A DNA stretch of 64,000 bases from assembly GCA_030374765.1 (NCBI GenBank), contig JARGXX010000020.1, positions 62,001 through 126,000 on the forward strand, read 5' to 3'. Below are positions 1-11,746 of the stretch, one piece after another; position 1 is the stretch's first letter; each line of letters starts with the position of its first letter. The notes beneath the pieces were generated by a model. That model was not told where the DNA came from and searched no databases. It saw nothing but the letters and a program-made list of their open reading frames with translations. This DNA is from Agarophyton chilense. Lineage: Eukaryota > Rhodophyta > Florideophyceae > Gracilariales > Gracilariaceae. The translations under genes were made by a program, and so were the position numbers.

Positions 1-212
1 TTGCAGGCTACGTCAAAAGTCTCCGCTGTCGTCCTCGCTGTCGAACGTTTGAGTTGGGATACTCCGTTCGGGCAAGCTCGGCCACGAATTCATCACTGCT
101 CGTGGCCCTTCTCTTAAACTTCCCAAGGCATTGAGTCCCTCACTCTGCTTCCCTCTACTAATTAATTTCGTTTGGTTTCGTTCTATCTGCTTCGTGGATA
201 AAAGACTGAAAT

Positions 213-2161
213 ATGTCGGACACGGAAATGGAATCCGAAAGTACTATCGGAATGAAAATCCCTCGTTTTCATGGAAGGCGTGGTGATGATTATGCCCTAT
301 GACGCCATCACCTTCGTGCTGCATGCCGTGTTAAAGGTGTGTGGAACGTTGTGGAATCCGATTCTGGATATTCAGCAACTACTGAAGCAACATCGGATAC
401 CGCTATTGATAGCGCTCGAGTTGTCGCCAAGCGCGAGAAGGCATGTGGAATCATAATATGCGCCTTGGGTGATGCGCCACTTCGTGTGGTCATGGATGTC
501 GACGACGACCCGGCGCGCATGCTCGCATTACTTGATGCACGGTATGCGTCCAATCGTACTGTATCCAGAATTGCTGTGCAGACTCAACTATTCCGTATGG
601 GATACAATGGTCAGAATATGTCAGGCTATGTGGACCAGTACACGGCGTTATTTGCTCAGTTAGAGCGCATGGGAAAGGATGCGGCAGTACCGGAGTCGCA
701 CAAAGCTCCCATGTTACTTGCTTCTATTGATCCCAATTGCATACTGGAGTCTACTGCTGCAGCTCTTCGAACCAAGGATATCGCTGAGCTTACATGGGAC
801 TACGTGGCCACGACCCTCATAGATGAATACAACGCGAAACAGGTGTCTGCAAGGCCGTCTGGACGTAGTTCACGTCGCAAGAAGAAGGGCAGGAAAAAAT
901 CTGGTCGACATTCTGAATCGACTAATCGTACCCGCAGTAGTGCAAACAACGAAGATGAGGAGTCTGATGGTCACTCCGACATTGAGTCTACTGCTCGTGC
1001 ACTTGCTGCCACCTTGAGATCGTCATCATTTGATCGTTCTGGATCGAGCAATGGACATCATTGCAACTTCTGTGATCGCGATGGACACACACAAGATCGT
1101 TGCTTTATGAAACCCGACAACCCGGACAACCACTTGCCGCAGAGTATCCTCGATAAACTGTCGCCACAATCCAAGCGAATGGGTGGCAGTAGTGGTAGAA
1201 GCGCCTCGAGCAAGTCTTCTGGAAAGTCTGGCAAAATCGAAATTGCTGGTGCAACTGTGGAAAGGACCACTATAGTTCCGCCGAATGACCTGAGTACCTA
1301 CGCAGACAGCGGTGCGACAGTACATTGCTTCCATTCTGTTTGTGCGTTCGTGCCCGGTTCACTTGAACCTTGCGACGAAAGGACAGTGATGCTTGCCGAT
1401 AACACATCTGTTGTATCTAAACAACGCGGAGAGGTGATCATTCCTTTGGACAATGCGAACATACGTCTGAGTGATGCCCTACTGACCCCCGCTCTGGGAT
1501 ACAACTTGGTTTCAACCGGGTGTTTGGCCGACAAAGGTATTGAGTCGCTGTTCGGTCGTCATAGTGTACGTTTGACGCTAGAGTCAAATGGTTTTGAGGT
1601 GGGCATTGGTGATCGTGACAAGGTATCTCGCATGTACACACTGTCTCAACCTTTAGGGCATGCTGGTGTGGAACTTGCGCTTTCGACAAAGTCTACGGAG
1701 ACTCAACTGTGGCACCGACGACTGGCTCACATCAACCAACGTGATCTGCAACATGTACACAAGTACGCAGATGGAGTGCCGCACTTGTGTGACATGGAGG
1801 AGGTATGCCGAGCATGTCGACTGGGCAAGGCTGATAAGCTTCCGTTCCCAGTTCACTTTGAACATGCATCCGCGGTTGGTGACATTGTGCACTCGGATAT
1901 TGTAGGTCCTCTGGAAAAGTCTTTTCCGGACAAGTTTCAATATGCATGTACATTCCTCGATGATCACTCACGGTATGTGTTCCTAGGTCTGGTGATCCAT
2001 CGCAGTGCTCTTAGTGATGTGTTTGTGGGTATTGCGGCAAAGTTTAAGCAGCTTGGAGGAGTGCATATCAAAAGTTTGCACTCGGACGGTGCAGAAGAAT
2101 ATATTGCCCTGCAAGAGAACTTGGCAGCAGAACATGGCCTCACTTCTTTCTCTGCTCCATA
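213..2161 (+). pseudogene. copia gag-protease-integrase (N-terminal half), array unit 1, module A
   Basis: The frame opens at the ATG at 213. A TGA replaces a conserved gag tryptophan at 300-302, and the frame is then open from 339. A UBN2-type gag domain is followed by a CX2CX4HX4C zinc knuckle (CNFC...H...C, about 1070-1112), the protease motif DSGAT (about 1306-1320), the GAG-pre-integrase/zinc-binding segment (HRRLAH ... CRAC), and the integrase core with its first Asp (HSDIVGPL) and second Asp (HSDGAEEY). The core stops at the CCATA at 2157-2161, where an LTR abuts; a further 24 or so codons of the open frame are LTR sequence. The third catalytic residue (Glu) is in module B. Together with the LTR break this makes the copy non-functional. 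Confidence 0.9.
300..302 (+). other. In-frame TGA at a conserved gag Trp codon (unit 1)
   Basis: Reading from the ATG at 213, codon 30 is TGA between DDYAL and RHHLRAAC. Copia gag proteins normally have Trp at this place. The same change is at 6860-6862 and, on the minus strand, at 14281-14279, so it predates the amplification. Confidence 0.8.
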
Positions 2162-2834
2162 TCACAACGTGAGCGCAGGTCAGGTAAAGGAAAAGGAAGA
2201 AGAGGGGGAAAAAACGAGAAGAAGAGAAAAATAAAAAAAGAGAAAAAAAGGAAGGTAGTCAGCCTTCACAATTTACTTCGATCGTTGGCGACCGTCATTG
2301 AAAACTATATCTCCCTCGCACGCAGTTCCGCCGCCGGTGCTGACCGTCGGCGGGTCACCCACGTCTCACACCTTGCCACTGTGCGTCGAGGAGTTGCGCG
2401 CCAAAACAATTTCAAACATGAAGCATATCAAATAAAAACTCAAAAAATCATCCAAAGTGGTGCGCCAGTGCCAACCACCCCGCGCAGCCCAGATTCGGCT
2501 GTTACGGCCAAACCCCGTATCCAGCCCACATTCGCCCATTCTTTCCAACTGCATAGCCCGTGCTCATTCAGCGCTCTCGTCCAATCAAATCGCTCCACTT
2601 GGGCCGAAGCCCCAACACGCCCCATTAGAACCAGACCACTTGTCCATACCACGTTGCACGAGGGCATTTGCTGTAGCCAATCAGATGGCCGTTTCACGTT
2701 GAGATTGAGATGAGGCGCATATGCGTTTTTCCGCGGAGGGTGCCCAAAAGTGCCCATGCTTAAATCCACTTTTTGTTTTCCACTATTTCCAACATTCCAA
2801 AGGGCTTGGGGGCACAGTCGACCAAACCTCAACA
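2162..2834 (-). repeat. Copia array LTR (673 bp), reverse orientation, between A+ and B-
   Basis: Read on the minus strand it begins TGTTGAGG at 2834 and ends CGTTGTGA at 2162. Its terminal part carries the type-2 markers (CTCCCTCG, CCGCCGCC, AGCCTTCACA) found in every LTR end that touches the integrase CCATA site. On its right it touches the RNase H 3' end and polypurine tract of the inverted module B. Confidence 0.9.
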
Positions 2835-5186
2835 CTCCTCCTCGACTGGTCGGCCAAGTCCAACACGGTCCACGTTATTGTTGTGAAGACCTGGGCCAAG
2901 TGGTTTAGTTAACAAGTCCGCATCATTGTCTTCACTTGGAACGTACGTCACATTGATGTGACTATCCTTGACTAGTTCCCGAACGAAGTGCAACTTAACG
3001 TCAATGTGCTTAGCGCGACCCGACGGACAGCGTTCACCAGTTGCCCAGTCAATGGCGCACTGGTTGTCCGAACGAATGGGCACAGCACCTTGCACTTTCC
3101 ATCCAATCTCCTTGAGCACACGCTTCAACCAAATAACCTCCTGACACGCAAGCGTCAAAGCATAATACTCGGCCTCGCCGGTAGACAACGCCACCGAAGC
3201 CTGTTTTCTTGCGCCTCACATACATGTCGCTTTGCCAAGCTTCACTAAGAAACCAGACATTGACTTGCGATCACGCGTGTCCGCAGCGTAGTCAGAGTCA
3301 ACGTACGCCTCCAGTTTCACCATGCCAGAGTGATAGTGCACACCATGTCCAGTTGTACCGCGAAGGTAACGAAGAACCCGCTTTGCCGCCTGGTGACAGT
3401 AGGCCGTGGGCGATTTCTGAAAACGAGCCAAGATTAGGACGGGTGCTAATATATCCAACCGAGTTCTCAGTGCGAAATACAAAAGCGATCCAATGATCTG
3501 CTGGTACAGCTGAGTATCCTGGATGGATTTGTCTTTCTCAGATGTCCACCCGGTAAAAAAAGATTCTACCATAGGGGTGCATGCCGGCTTGGATCGCTGA
3601 AACCCGAAACGGCGCAACACGCTTTCCGTGTACAGTGACTGACCAAGATACAGCAACACAGGTCGACCATCTGAATCTAAAGTCCATTTGAATTCAACGC
3701 CGAGGTACAAGTTCACTTCGTCCGACACACGCAGCTCGTGAAACGACTTAAGCTCCTCCAAAATCGCATCACGTTCCATGGCAGAAGTTGTGAATATTAG
3801 CAAGTCATCCACATAAACTAGCACGAACGCATCCTTATTGCTCTCGTTTTGGCGGCGAAACACGCAAGGTGCCCTCGGTAACTCTTCAAAACATATGCTT
3901 TTCATATCCTCGCATAGTTTGTTGTGCCATGCCAAGTGCGCTTGCTTCAGTCCATAGATAGCCTTGAGCAATTTGAAGCATCGTGAAGTCACGCCAGGTA
4001 TACCTCGAGGTGACATGATCCACACATCTTCCTCAAGTTCGCCATAGAGAAACGCAGTCTTCACATCCACCTGTACCACATACATGCGCAAGCATAACGT
4101 CAGATACAAGAATATGCGAAACAAAGAGAACGAAACAACTGGTGCATAAGTCTCCATGTAGTCCTGACCACATGTTTGGTGGTTTCCACCGGCTACAACA
4201 CGAGCCTTAAAACGTTCAACTGACCCATCAGCATTGCGCTTTACCTTCAGTATGACGTGAGTTGGTAGTGGTTGTGAAGCAGGAGAGTCATCAGGTTTCC
4301 AAGTTTGCTTCGACTCCAATGATGAAAACTCTTCATCGACGGCTGCTTGCCACATGGTACGCTCCTCCGCACTGGCGGACATTGCCTCCTTGAGTGAGGG
4401 CTCATCACTAGTCGTGACTTTGACTTGCGATGTACAGTGAGCAGACCCTGCCATGAACCACCTCAGAGGTTGACGGCGCGTGCGCCGCGGGTAGCGTGGT
4501 TCCGTATCAGCGTTGGCAGATGTATCAAGGTCATCAGCAGCACTTTCGTCATCACTTTCGGAATCCTGTGCATCGTCTTCATTGCTGCCGGAGTCTGATT
4601 CTGACTGCCTGAGTGCTGGAATCAGGTGCGAGGATCCGTCATGAACCACCTCCTCCTCAACATTATCGACGGAGAAGGTATCCGATTCGTCATCAATGCT
4701 ATCACATAATCCCATATCAGAGCTATAGTCAGCATCTGACGCACTTTCATCATCCATGTAGTTGGCAAGAGATGATGCGCCAGGGAACTTGGATTCATCA
4801 AAAGTAACATGTCGTGACTCAATAATACGCGGAGTACCGTCATTATCAACGACGAGTACCTTGTACACACCATGCTCAAGAGTCTCCAAGTACACTCCCT
4901 CAAGTGCACGAGACTCGAACTTGGGTCCACGCGGAGTCCTTAGCACGAATGCAGTGCATCCAAACACACGCACGTGCTTCAACAAAGGTTTATTTCCAGT
5001 TACCAGAAAGTAAAGACTGTTGTTAACAGTAGAATGTTGCACTCGATTACGCACAAAGATAACATGTTTCAGCGCATATGGCCACAAACATTCTGGTAGA
5101 TCGGCTTGGATCAGCAACGATCGAGCAGCTTCCACCATGGTACGATTGATGCGCTCAGCTATAGCGTTGGGTTGGGGGGTGTATGG
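2835..5186 (-). pseudogene. copia integrase (C-terminal half)-RT-RNase H, inverted module B
   Basis: Read from 5186 leftwards, the integrase resumes (NAIAERINR, with the catalytic Glu). An acidic linker follows, then the RT with QVDVKTAFL, YGLKQAHLAW and the catalytic FVLVYVDDLL, then RNase H with LEAYVDSDYA and ALSTGEAEYYAL. A TGA at 3218-3216 replaces the Trp expected before the KQASVALSTGEAEYY segment; RNase H continues in the same frame to the LTR. The apparent N-terminus reaching to 5300 is LTR sequence, not protein. The module lies opposite to A of the same unit. It matches 9395-11746 closely, with some substitutions such as HNAIAER versus PNAIAER at the start. Confidence 0.9.
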
Positions 5187-5859
5187 TGTTGAGGTTTGGT
5201 CGACTGTGCCCCCAAGCCCTTTGGAGTGTTGGAAATAGTGGAAAACAAAAAGTGGATTTAAGCATGGGCACTTTTGGGCACCCTCCGCGGAAAAACGCAT
5301 ATGCGCCTCATATCAATCTCAACGTGAAACGGCCATCTGATTGGCTACTGCAAATGCCCTCATGCAACGTGGTATGGACAAGTGGTCTGGTTCAAATGGG
5401 GCGTGTTGGGGTTTCGGCCCAAGTGGAGCGATTTGATTGGACGAGAGCGCTGAATGAGCACGGGCTATGCAGTTGGAAAGAATGGGCGAATGTGGGCTGG
5501 ATACGGGGTTTGGCCGTAACAGCCGAATCTGGGCTGCGCGGGGTGGTTGGCACTGGCGCACCACTTTGGATGATTTTTTGAGTTTTTATTTGATATGCTT
5601 CATGTTTGAAATTGTTTTTGCGCGCAACTCCTCGACGCACAGTGGCAAGGTGTGAGACGTGGGTGACCCGCCAACGGTCAGCACCGGCAACGGAACTGCG
5701 TGCGAGGTAGATATAGTTTTCAATGACGGTCGCCAACGATCGAAGTAAATTGTCAAGGCTGACTACCTTCCTTTGTTTCTCTTCTTTTATTTTTCTCTTC
5801 TTCTCGTCTTTTCCCCCTCTTCTTCCTTTTCCTTTACCTAACCTGCGCTCACGTTGTGA
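5187..5859 (+). repeat. Copia array LTR (673 bp), 5' LTR of unit 2
   Basis: It begins TGTTGAGG and ends CGTTGTGA, directly followed by the primer-binding site. Its end carries the type-1 markers (revcomp CTACCTCG, CCGTTGCC, AGCCTTGACA). Its middle carries the plus-LTR markers (ATTGTTTTTG and CTACTGC). It doubles as the boundary of the inverted module B to its left. Confidence 0.9.
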
Positions 5860-5873
5860 GGTTATGGGCCCAG
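5860..5873 (+). other. Primer-binding site, initiator tRNA-Met half-molecule type
   Basis: GGTTATGGGCCCAG is the complement of the anticodon stem-loop 5' side of eukaryotic initiator tRNA-Met (CUGGGCCCAUAACC). It lies immediately after the LTR. Drosophila copia is known to prime from a 5' half of this tRNA. The embedded ATG opens only a 14-codon frame here. Confidence 0.8.
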
Positions 5874-6772
5874 AGCGTCGACTCTTCGCAGACGTCACGC
5901 TCTACTAACATTTATTTGGATTCAAGAAGATTCCCTACTGCGACAGGTGCGCGATCTACGACTAACGCTCATCTGGATTCAAGAAGTTATTTTGTTTTGC
6001 GACAGGCGTGTACCCTGCGGACTTCCTCCTTGGTGGCGAAAACATATCGCGTTAGTTAGTACCCCCTTGGCACGAGACCGGGAAGTCTGCCAAATCCTGC
6101 TCTCCGTCCGTAGAGTACGGAGGTCGATGAATTGGGCTTGGAAGTGTAGGAGCAACCGTACTACACCGCACGACCGCGCTACTTTCCCGCAAGAGGCTAG
6201 CTTGGGTCAACTAGGGGAAGTGTATCTTGACGACACCCCTCCTTGGGACGCCTCGTAGGGACTAAAAGCGCCGGACTCTGAAGTGCGCAGAGTTCGGTAG
6301 GTAATCAAAGCGTACCTCACCTGGAGAGAGTAACCAGGGTCCAGGGGATCATCCTTTAGGGTAGCGGAGGTAGTTTCTCCCGCCAGTGCGCCCGCCTACC
6401 TCGAGCAAGTCTCGGTAGGTTCAATCGAGAAGTTTCAACCAGAAGTCAAAACGTTTGTCTGTTCCGGGTACGCCTTCCGCCACTGCCCGTGAGTATACTC
6501 CAAGCGTGGGAGCACCCGAGCTCCGCTTGTGATCGCGTACGAGACGCGTCTCGGTAAGCATTGCAGGCTACGTCAAAAGTCTCCGCTGTCGTCCTCGCTG
6601 TCGAACGTTTGAGTTGGGATACTCCGTTCGGGCAAGCTCGTCCACGAATTCATCACTGCTCGTGGCCCTTCTCTTAAACTTCCCAAGGCATTGAGTCCCT
6701 CACTCTGCTTCCCTCTATTAATTAATTTCGTTTGGTTTCGTTCTATCTGCTTCGTGGATAAAAGACTGAAAT
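5874..6772 (+). other. Long copia leader (about 900 bases), unit 2
   Basis: The stretch between the primer-binding site and the gag ATG at 6773 has no recognisable domain. A 103-codon open frame (5947-6258) and its copy at 14883-15194 show no known family. Positions 6563-6772 repeat the first 210 bases of the window. Confidence 0.6.
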
Positions 6773-8721
6773 ATGTCGGACACGGAAATGGAATCCGAAA
6801 GTACTATCGGGATGAAAATCCCTCGTTTTCATGGAAGGCGTGGTGATGATTATGCCCTATGACGCCATCACCTTCGTGCTGCATGCCGTGTTAAAGGTGT
6901 GTGGAACGTTGTGAAATCCGATTCTGGATATTCAGCAACTACTGAAGCAACATCGGATACCGCTATTGATAGCGCTCGAGTTGTCGCCAAGCGCGAGAAG
7001 GCATGTGGAATCATAATATGCGCCTTGGGTGATGCGCCACTTCGTGTGGTCATGGATGTCGACGACGACCCGGCGCGCATGCTCGCATTACTTGATGCAC
7101 GGTATGCGTCCAATCGTACTGTATCCAGAATTGCTGTGCAGACTCAACTATTCCGCATGGGATACAATGGTCAGAATATGTCAGGCTATGTGGACCAGTA
7201 CACGGCGTTATTTGCTCAGTTAGAGCGCATGGGAAAGGATGCGGCAGTACCGGAGTCGCACAAAGCTCCCATGTTACTTGCTTCTATTGATCCCAATTGC
7301 ATACTGGAGTCTACTGCTGCAGCTCTTCGAACCAAGGATATCGCTGAGCTTACATGGGACTACGTGGCCACGACCCTCATAGATGAATACAACGCGAAAC
7401 AGGTGTCTGCAAGGCCGTCTGGACGTAGTTCACGTCGCAAGAAGAAGGGCAGGAAAAAATCTGGTCGACATTCTGAATCGACTAATCGTACCCGCAGTAG
7501 TGCAAACAACGAAGATGAGGAGTCTGATGGTCACTCCGACATTGAGTCTACTGCTCGTGCACTTGCTGCCGCCTTGAGATCGTCATCATTTGATCGTTCT
7601 GGATCGAGCAATGGACATCATTGCAACTTCTGTGATCGCGATGGACACACACAAGATCGTTGCTTTATGAATCCGGACAACCCGGACAACCACTTGCCGC
7701 AGAGTATCCTCGATAAACTGTCGCCACAATCCAAGCGAATGGGTGGCAGTAGTGGTAGAAGCGCCTCGAGCAAGTCTTCTGGAAAGTCTGGCAAAATCGA
7801 TATTGCTGGTGCAACTGTGGAAAGGACCACTATAGTTCCGCCGAATGACCTGAGTACCTACGCAGACAGCGGTGCGACAGTACATTGCTTCCATTCTGTT
7901 TGTGCGTTCGTGCCCGGTTCACTTGAACCTTGCGACGAAAGGACAGTGATGCTTGCCGATAACACATCTGTTGTATCTAAACAACGCGGAGAGGTGATCA
8001 TTCCTTTGGACAATGCGAACATACGTCTGAGTGATGCCCTACTGACCCCCGCTCTGGGATACAACTTGGTTTCAACCGGGTGTTTGGCCGACAAAGGTAT
8101 TGAGTCGCTGTTCGGTCGTCATAGTGTACGTTTGACGCTAGAGTCAAATGGTTTTGAGGTGGGCATTGGTGATCGTGACAAGGTATCTCGCATGTACACA
8201 CTGTCTCAACCTTTAGGGCATGCTGGTGTGGAACTTGCGCTTTCGACAAAGTCTACGGAGACTCAACTGTGGCACCGACGACTGGCTCACATCAACCAAC
8301 GTGATCTGCAACATGTACACAAGTACGCAGATGGAGTGCCGCACTTGTGTGACATGGAGGAGGTATGCCGAGCATGTCGACTGGGCAAGGCTGATAAGCT
8401 TCCGTTCCCAGTTCACTTTGAACATGCATCCGCGGTTGGTGACATTGTGCACTCGGATATTGTAGGTCCTCTGGAAAAGTCTTTTCCGGACAAGTTTCAA
8501 TATGCATGTACATTCCTCGATGATCACTCACGGTATGTGTTCCTAGGTCTGGTGATCCATCGCAGTGCTTTTAGTGATGTGTTTGTGGGTATTGCGGCAA
8601 AGTTTAAGCAGCTTGGAGGAGTGCATATCAAAAGTTTGCACTCGGACGGTGCAGAAGAATATATTGCCCTGCAAGAGAACTTGGCAGCAGAACATGGCCT
8701 CACTTCTTTCTCTGCTCCATA
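6773..8721 (+). pseudogene. copia gag-protease-integrase (N-terminal half), array unit 2, module A
   Basis: The layout is the same as in unit 1: gag ATG at 6773, TGA at 6860-6862, then open from 6899. It has the UBN2 gag, zinc knuckle (CNFC...H...C), protease DSGAT, HRRLAH/CRAC zinc-binding segment and two of the three integrase acidic residues. It ends at CCATA (8717-8721), where a reversed LTR is inserted. Differences from unit 1 are few (for example VVKSDSG for VVESDSG and KIDIAG for KIEIAG), so the copies are young relative to each other. In this unit the second half of the integrase follows in the same direction at 9395. Confidence 0.9.
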
Positions 8722-9394
8722 TCACAACGTGAGCGCAGGTCAGGTAAAGGAAAAGGAAGAAGAGGGGGAAAAAACGAGAAGAAGAGAAAAATAAAAAAAG
8801 AGAAAAAAAGGAAGGTAGTCAGCCTTCACAATTTACTTCGATCGTTGGCGACCGTCATTGAAAACTATATCTCCCTCGCACGCAGTTCCGCCGCCGGTGC
8901 TGACCGTCGGCGGGTCACCCACGTCTCACACCTTGCCACTGTGCGTCGAGGAGTTGCGCGCCAAAACAATTTCAAACATGAAGCATATCAAATAAAAACT
9001 CAAAAAATCATCCAAAGTGGTGCGCCAGTGCCAACCACCCCGCGCAGCCCAGATTCGGCTGTTACGGCCAAACCCCGTATCCAGCCCACATTCGCCCATT
9101 CTTTCCAACTGCATAGCCCGTGCTCATTCAGCGCTCTCGTCCAATCAAATCGCTCCACTTGGGCCGAAGCCCCAACACGCCCCATTAGAACCAGACCACT
9201 TGTCCATACCACGTTGCATGAGGGCATTTGCTGTAGCCAATCAGATGGCCGTTTCACGTTGAGATTGAGATGAGGCGCATATGCGTTTTTCCGCGGAGGG
9301 TGCCCAAAAGTGCCCATGCTTAAATCCACTTTTTGTTTTCCACTATTTCCAACACTCCAAAGGGCTTGGGGGCACAGTCGACCAAACCTCAACA
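8722..9394 (-). repeat. Copia LTR inserted inside the integrase gene (reverse), with CCATA target duplication
   Basis: A 673-bp LTR in reverse orientation is flanked by CCATA at 8717-8721 and at 9395-9399. Removing it with one CCATA restores the integrase reading from SAPY into TPEHNAIAER. This is an insertion scar of the element's own LTR in its own integrase. It is the likely ancestral event behind the array's rearrangements. Confidence 0.9.
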
Positions 9395-11746
9395 CCATAC
9401 ACCCCCGAACACAACGCTATAGCTGAGCGTATCAATCGTACCATGGTGGAAGCTGCTCGATCATTGCTGATCCAAGCCGATCTACCAGAATGTTTGTGGC
9501 CATATGCGCTGAAACATGTTATCTTTGTGCGTAATCGAGTGCAACATTCTACTGTTAACAACAGTCCCTACTTTCTGGTAACTGGAAATAAACCTTTGTT
9601 GAAGCACGTGCGTGTGTTTGGATGCACTGCATTCGTGCTAAGGACTCCGCGTGGACCCAAGTTCGAGTCTCGTGCACTTGAGGGAGTGTACTTGGAGACT
9701 CTTGAGCATGGTGTGTACAAGGTACTCGTCGTTGATAATGACGGTACTCCGCGTATTATTGAGTCACGACATGTTGCTTTTGATGATTCCAAGTTCCCTG
9801 GCGCATCATCTCTTGCCAACTACATGGATGATGAAAGTGCGTCAGATGCTGACTATAGCTCTGATATGGGATCATGTGATAGCATTGATGACGAATCGGA
9901 TACCTTCTCCGTGGATAATGTTGAGGAGGAGGTGGTTCATGACGGATCCTCGCACCTGATTCCAGCACTCAGGCAGTCGGAGTCAGACTCCGGCAGCAAT
10001 GAAGACGATGCACAGGATTCCGAAAGTGATGACGAAAGTGCTGCTGATGACCTTGATACATCTGCCAACGCTGATACGGAACCACGCTACCGGCGGCGCA
10101 CGCGCCGTCAACCTCTGAGGTGGTTCATGGCAGGGTCTGCTCACTGTACATCGCAAGTCAAAGTCACTACTAGTGATGAGCCCTCACTCAAGGAGGCAAT
10201 GTCCGCCAGTGCGGAGGAGCGTACCATGTGGCAAGCAGCCGTCGATGAAGAGTTTTCATCATTGGAGTCGAAGCAAACTTGGAAACCTGATGACTCTCCT
10301 GCTTCACAACCACTACCAACTCACGTCATACTGAAGGTAAAGCGCAATGCTGATGGGTCAGTTGAACGTTTTAAGGCTCGTGTTGTAGCCGCTGGAAACC
10401 ACCAAACATATGGTCAGGACTACATGGAGACTTATGCACCAGTTGTTTCGTTCTCTTTGGTTCGCATATTCTTGTATCTGACGTTATGCTTGCGCATGTA
10501 TGTGGTACAGGTGGATGTGAAGACTGCGTTTCTCAATGGCGAACTTGAGGAAGATGTTTGGATCATGTCACCTCGAGGTATACCTGACGTGACTTCACGA
10601 TGCTTCAAATTGCTCAAGGCTATCTATGGACTGAAGCAAGCGCACTTGGCATGGCACAACAAACTATGCGAGGATATGAAAAGCATATGTTTTGAAGAGT
10701 TACCGAGTGCACCTTGCGTGTTTCGCCGCCAAAACGAGAGCAATGAAGATGCGTTCGTGCTAGTTTATGTGGATGACTTGCTAATATTCACAACTTCTGC
10801 CATAGAACGTGATGCGATTTTGGAGGAGCTTAAGTCGTTTTACGAGCTGCGTGTGGCGGACGAAGTGAACTTGTACCTCGGCGTTGAATTCAAATGGACT
10901 TTAGATTCAGATGGTCGACCTGTGTCGCTGTATCTTGGTCAGTCATTGTACACGGAAAGCGTGTTGCGCCGTTTCGGGTTTCAGCGATCCAAGCCGGCAT
11001 GCACCCCTATGGTAGAATCTTTTTTTACCGGGTGGACATCTGAGAAAGACAAATCCATCCAGGATACTCAGCTGTACCAGCAGATCATTGGATCGCTTTT
11101 GTACTTGGCACTGAGAACTCGGTTGGATATATTAGCACCCGTCCTAATCTTGGCTCGTTTTCAGAAATCGCCCACGGCTTACTGTCACAAGGCGGCAAAG
11201 CGGGTTCTTCGTTACCTTCGCGGTACAACTGGACATGGTGTGCACTATCACTCTGGCATGGTGAAACTGGAGGCGTACGTTGACTCTGACTACGCTGCGG
11301 ACACGCGTGATCGCAAGTCAATGTCTGGTTTCTTAGTGAAGCTTGGCAAAGCGACATGTATGTGAGGCGCAAGAAAACAGGCTTCGGTGGCGTTGTCTAC
11401 CGGCGAGGCCGAGTATTATGCTTTGACGCTTGCGTGTCAGGAGGTTATTTGGTTGAAGCGTGTGCTCAAGGAGATTGGATGGAAAGTGCAAGGTGCTGTG
11501 CCCATTCGTTCGGACAACCAGTGCGCCATTGACTGGGCAACTGGTGAACGCTGTCCGTCGGGTCGCGCTAAGCACATTGACGTTAAGTTGCACTTCGTTC
11601 GGGAACTAGTCAAGGATAGTCACATCAATGTGACGTACGTTCCAAGTGAAGACAATGATGCGGACTTGTTAACTAAACCACTTGGCCCAGGTCTTCACAA
11701 CAATAACGTGGACCGTGTTGGACTTGGCCGACCAGTCAAGGAGGAG
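9395..11746 (+). pseudogene. copia integrase (C-terminal half)-RT-RNase H, module B, unit 2
   Basis: It starts at the duplicated CCATA. It has the integrase Glu motif (NAIAERINR), a Ser/Asp-rich linker, RT with VDVKTAFLNGE, YGLKQAHLAW, LVYVDDLLIF and YLGVEFKW, then RNase H (VDSDYAAD, STGEAEYY, SDNQCAIDWA, DADLLTKPL). A TGA at 11363-11365 interrupts at the Trp position before RNase H; both sides are in one frame, and the second part stops on the TGA inside the following LTR (TGT TGA). Apart from the LTR insertion and the two shared TGA codons, about 1300 codons of this unit are open, so decay is recent. Confidence 0.9.
11738..11746 (+). other. Polypurine tract, unit 2
   Basis: AAGGAGGAG directly precedes the LTR start TGTTGAGG. 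It is the plus-strand primer site expected at this place and overlaps the last RNase H codons. Confidence 0.7.

Noticed and set aside
2285..2713. 142-codon ORF recurring at 8845, 11868 and 15243 with mirrored ORFs
   Set aside because: They lie wholly or mainly inside the copia LTRs; recurrence reflects LTR copies, not a gene.
9281..9394. N-terminal extension of the RT ORF (MRFSAEGAQKCPC...)
   Set aside because: This part is LTR sequence read in frame by chance after the insertion; the integrase resumes at 9395.
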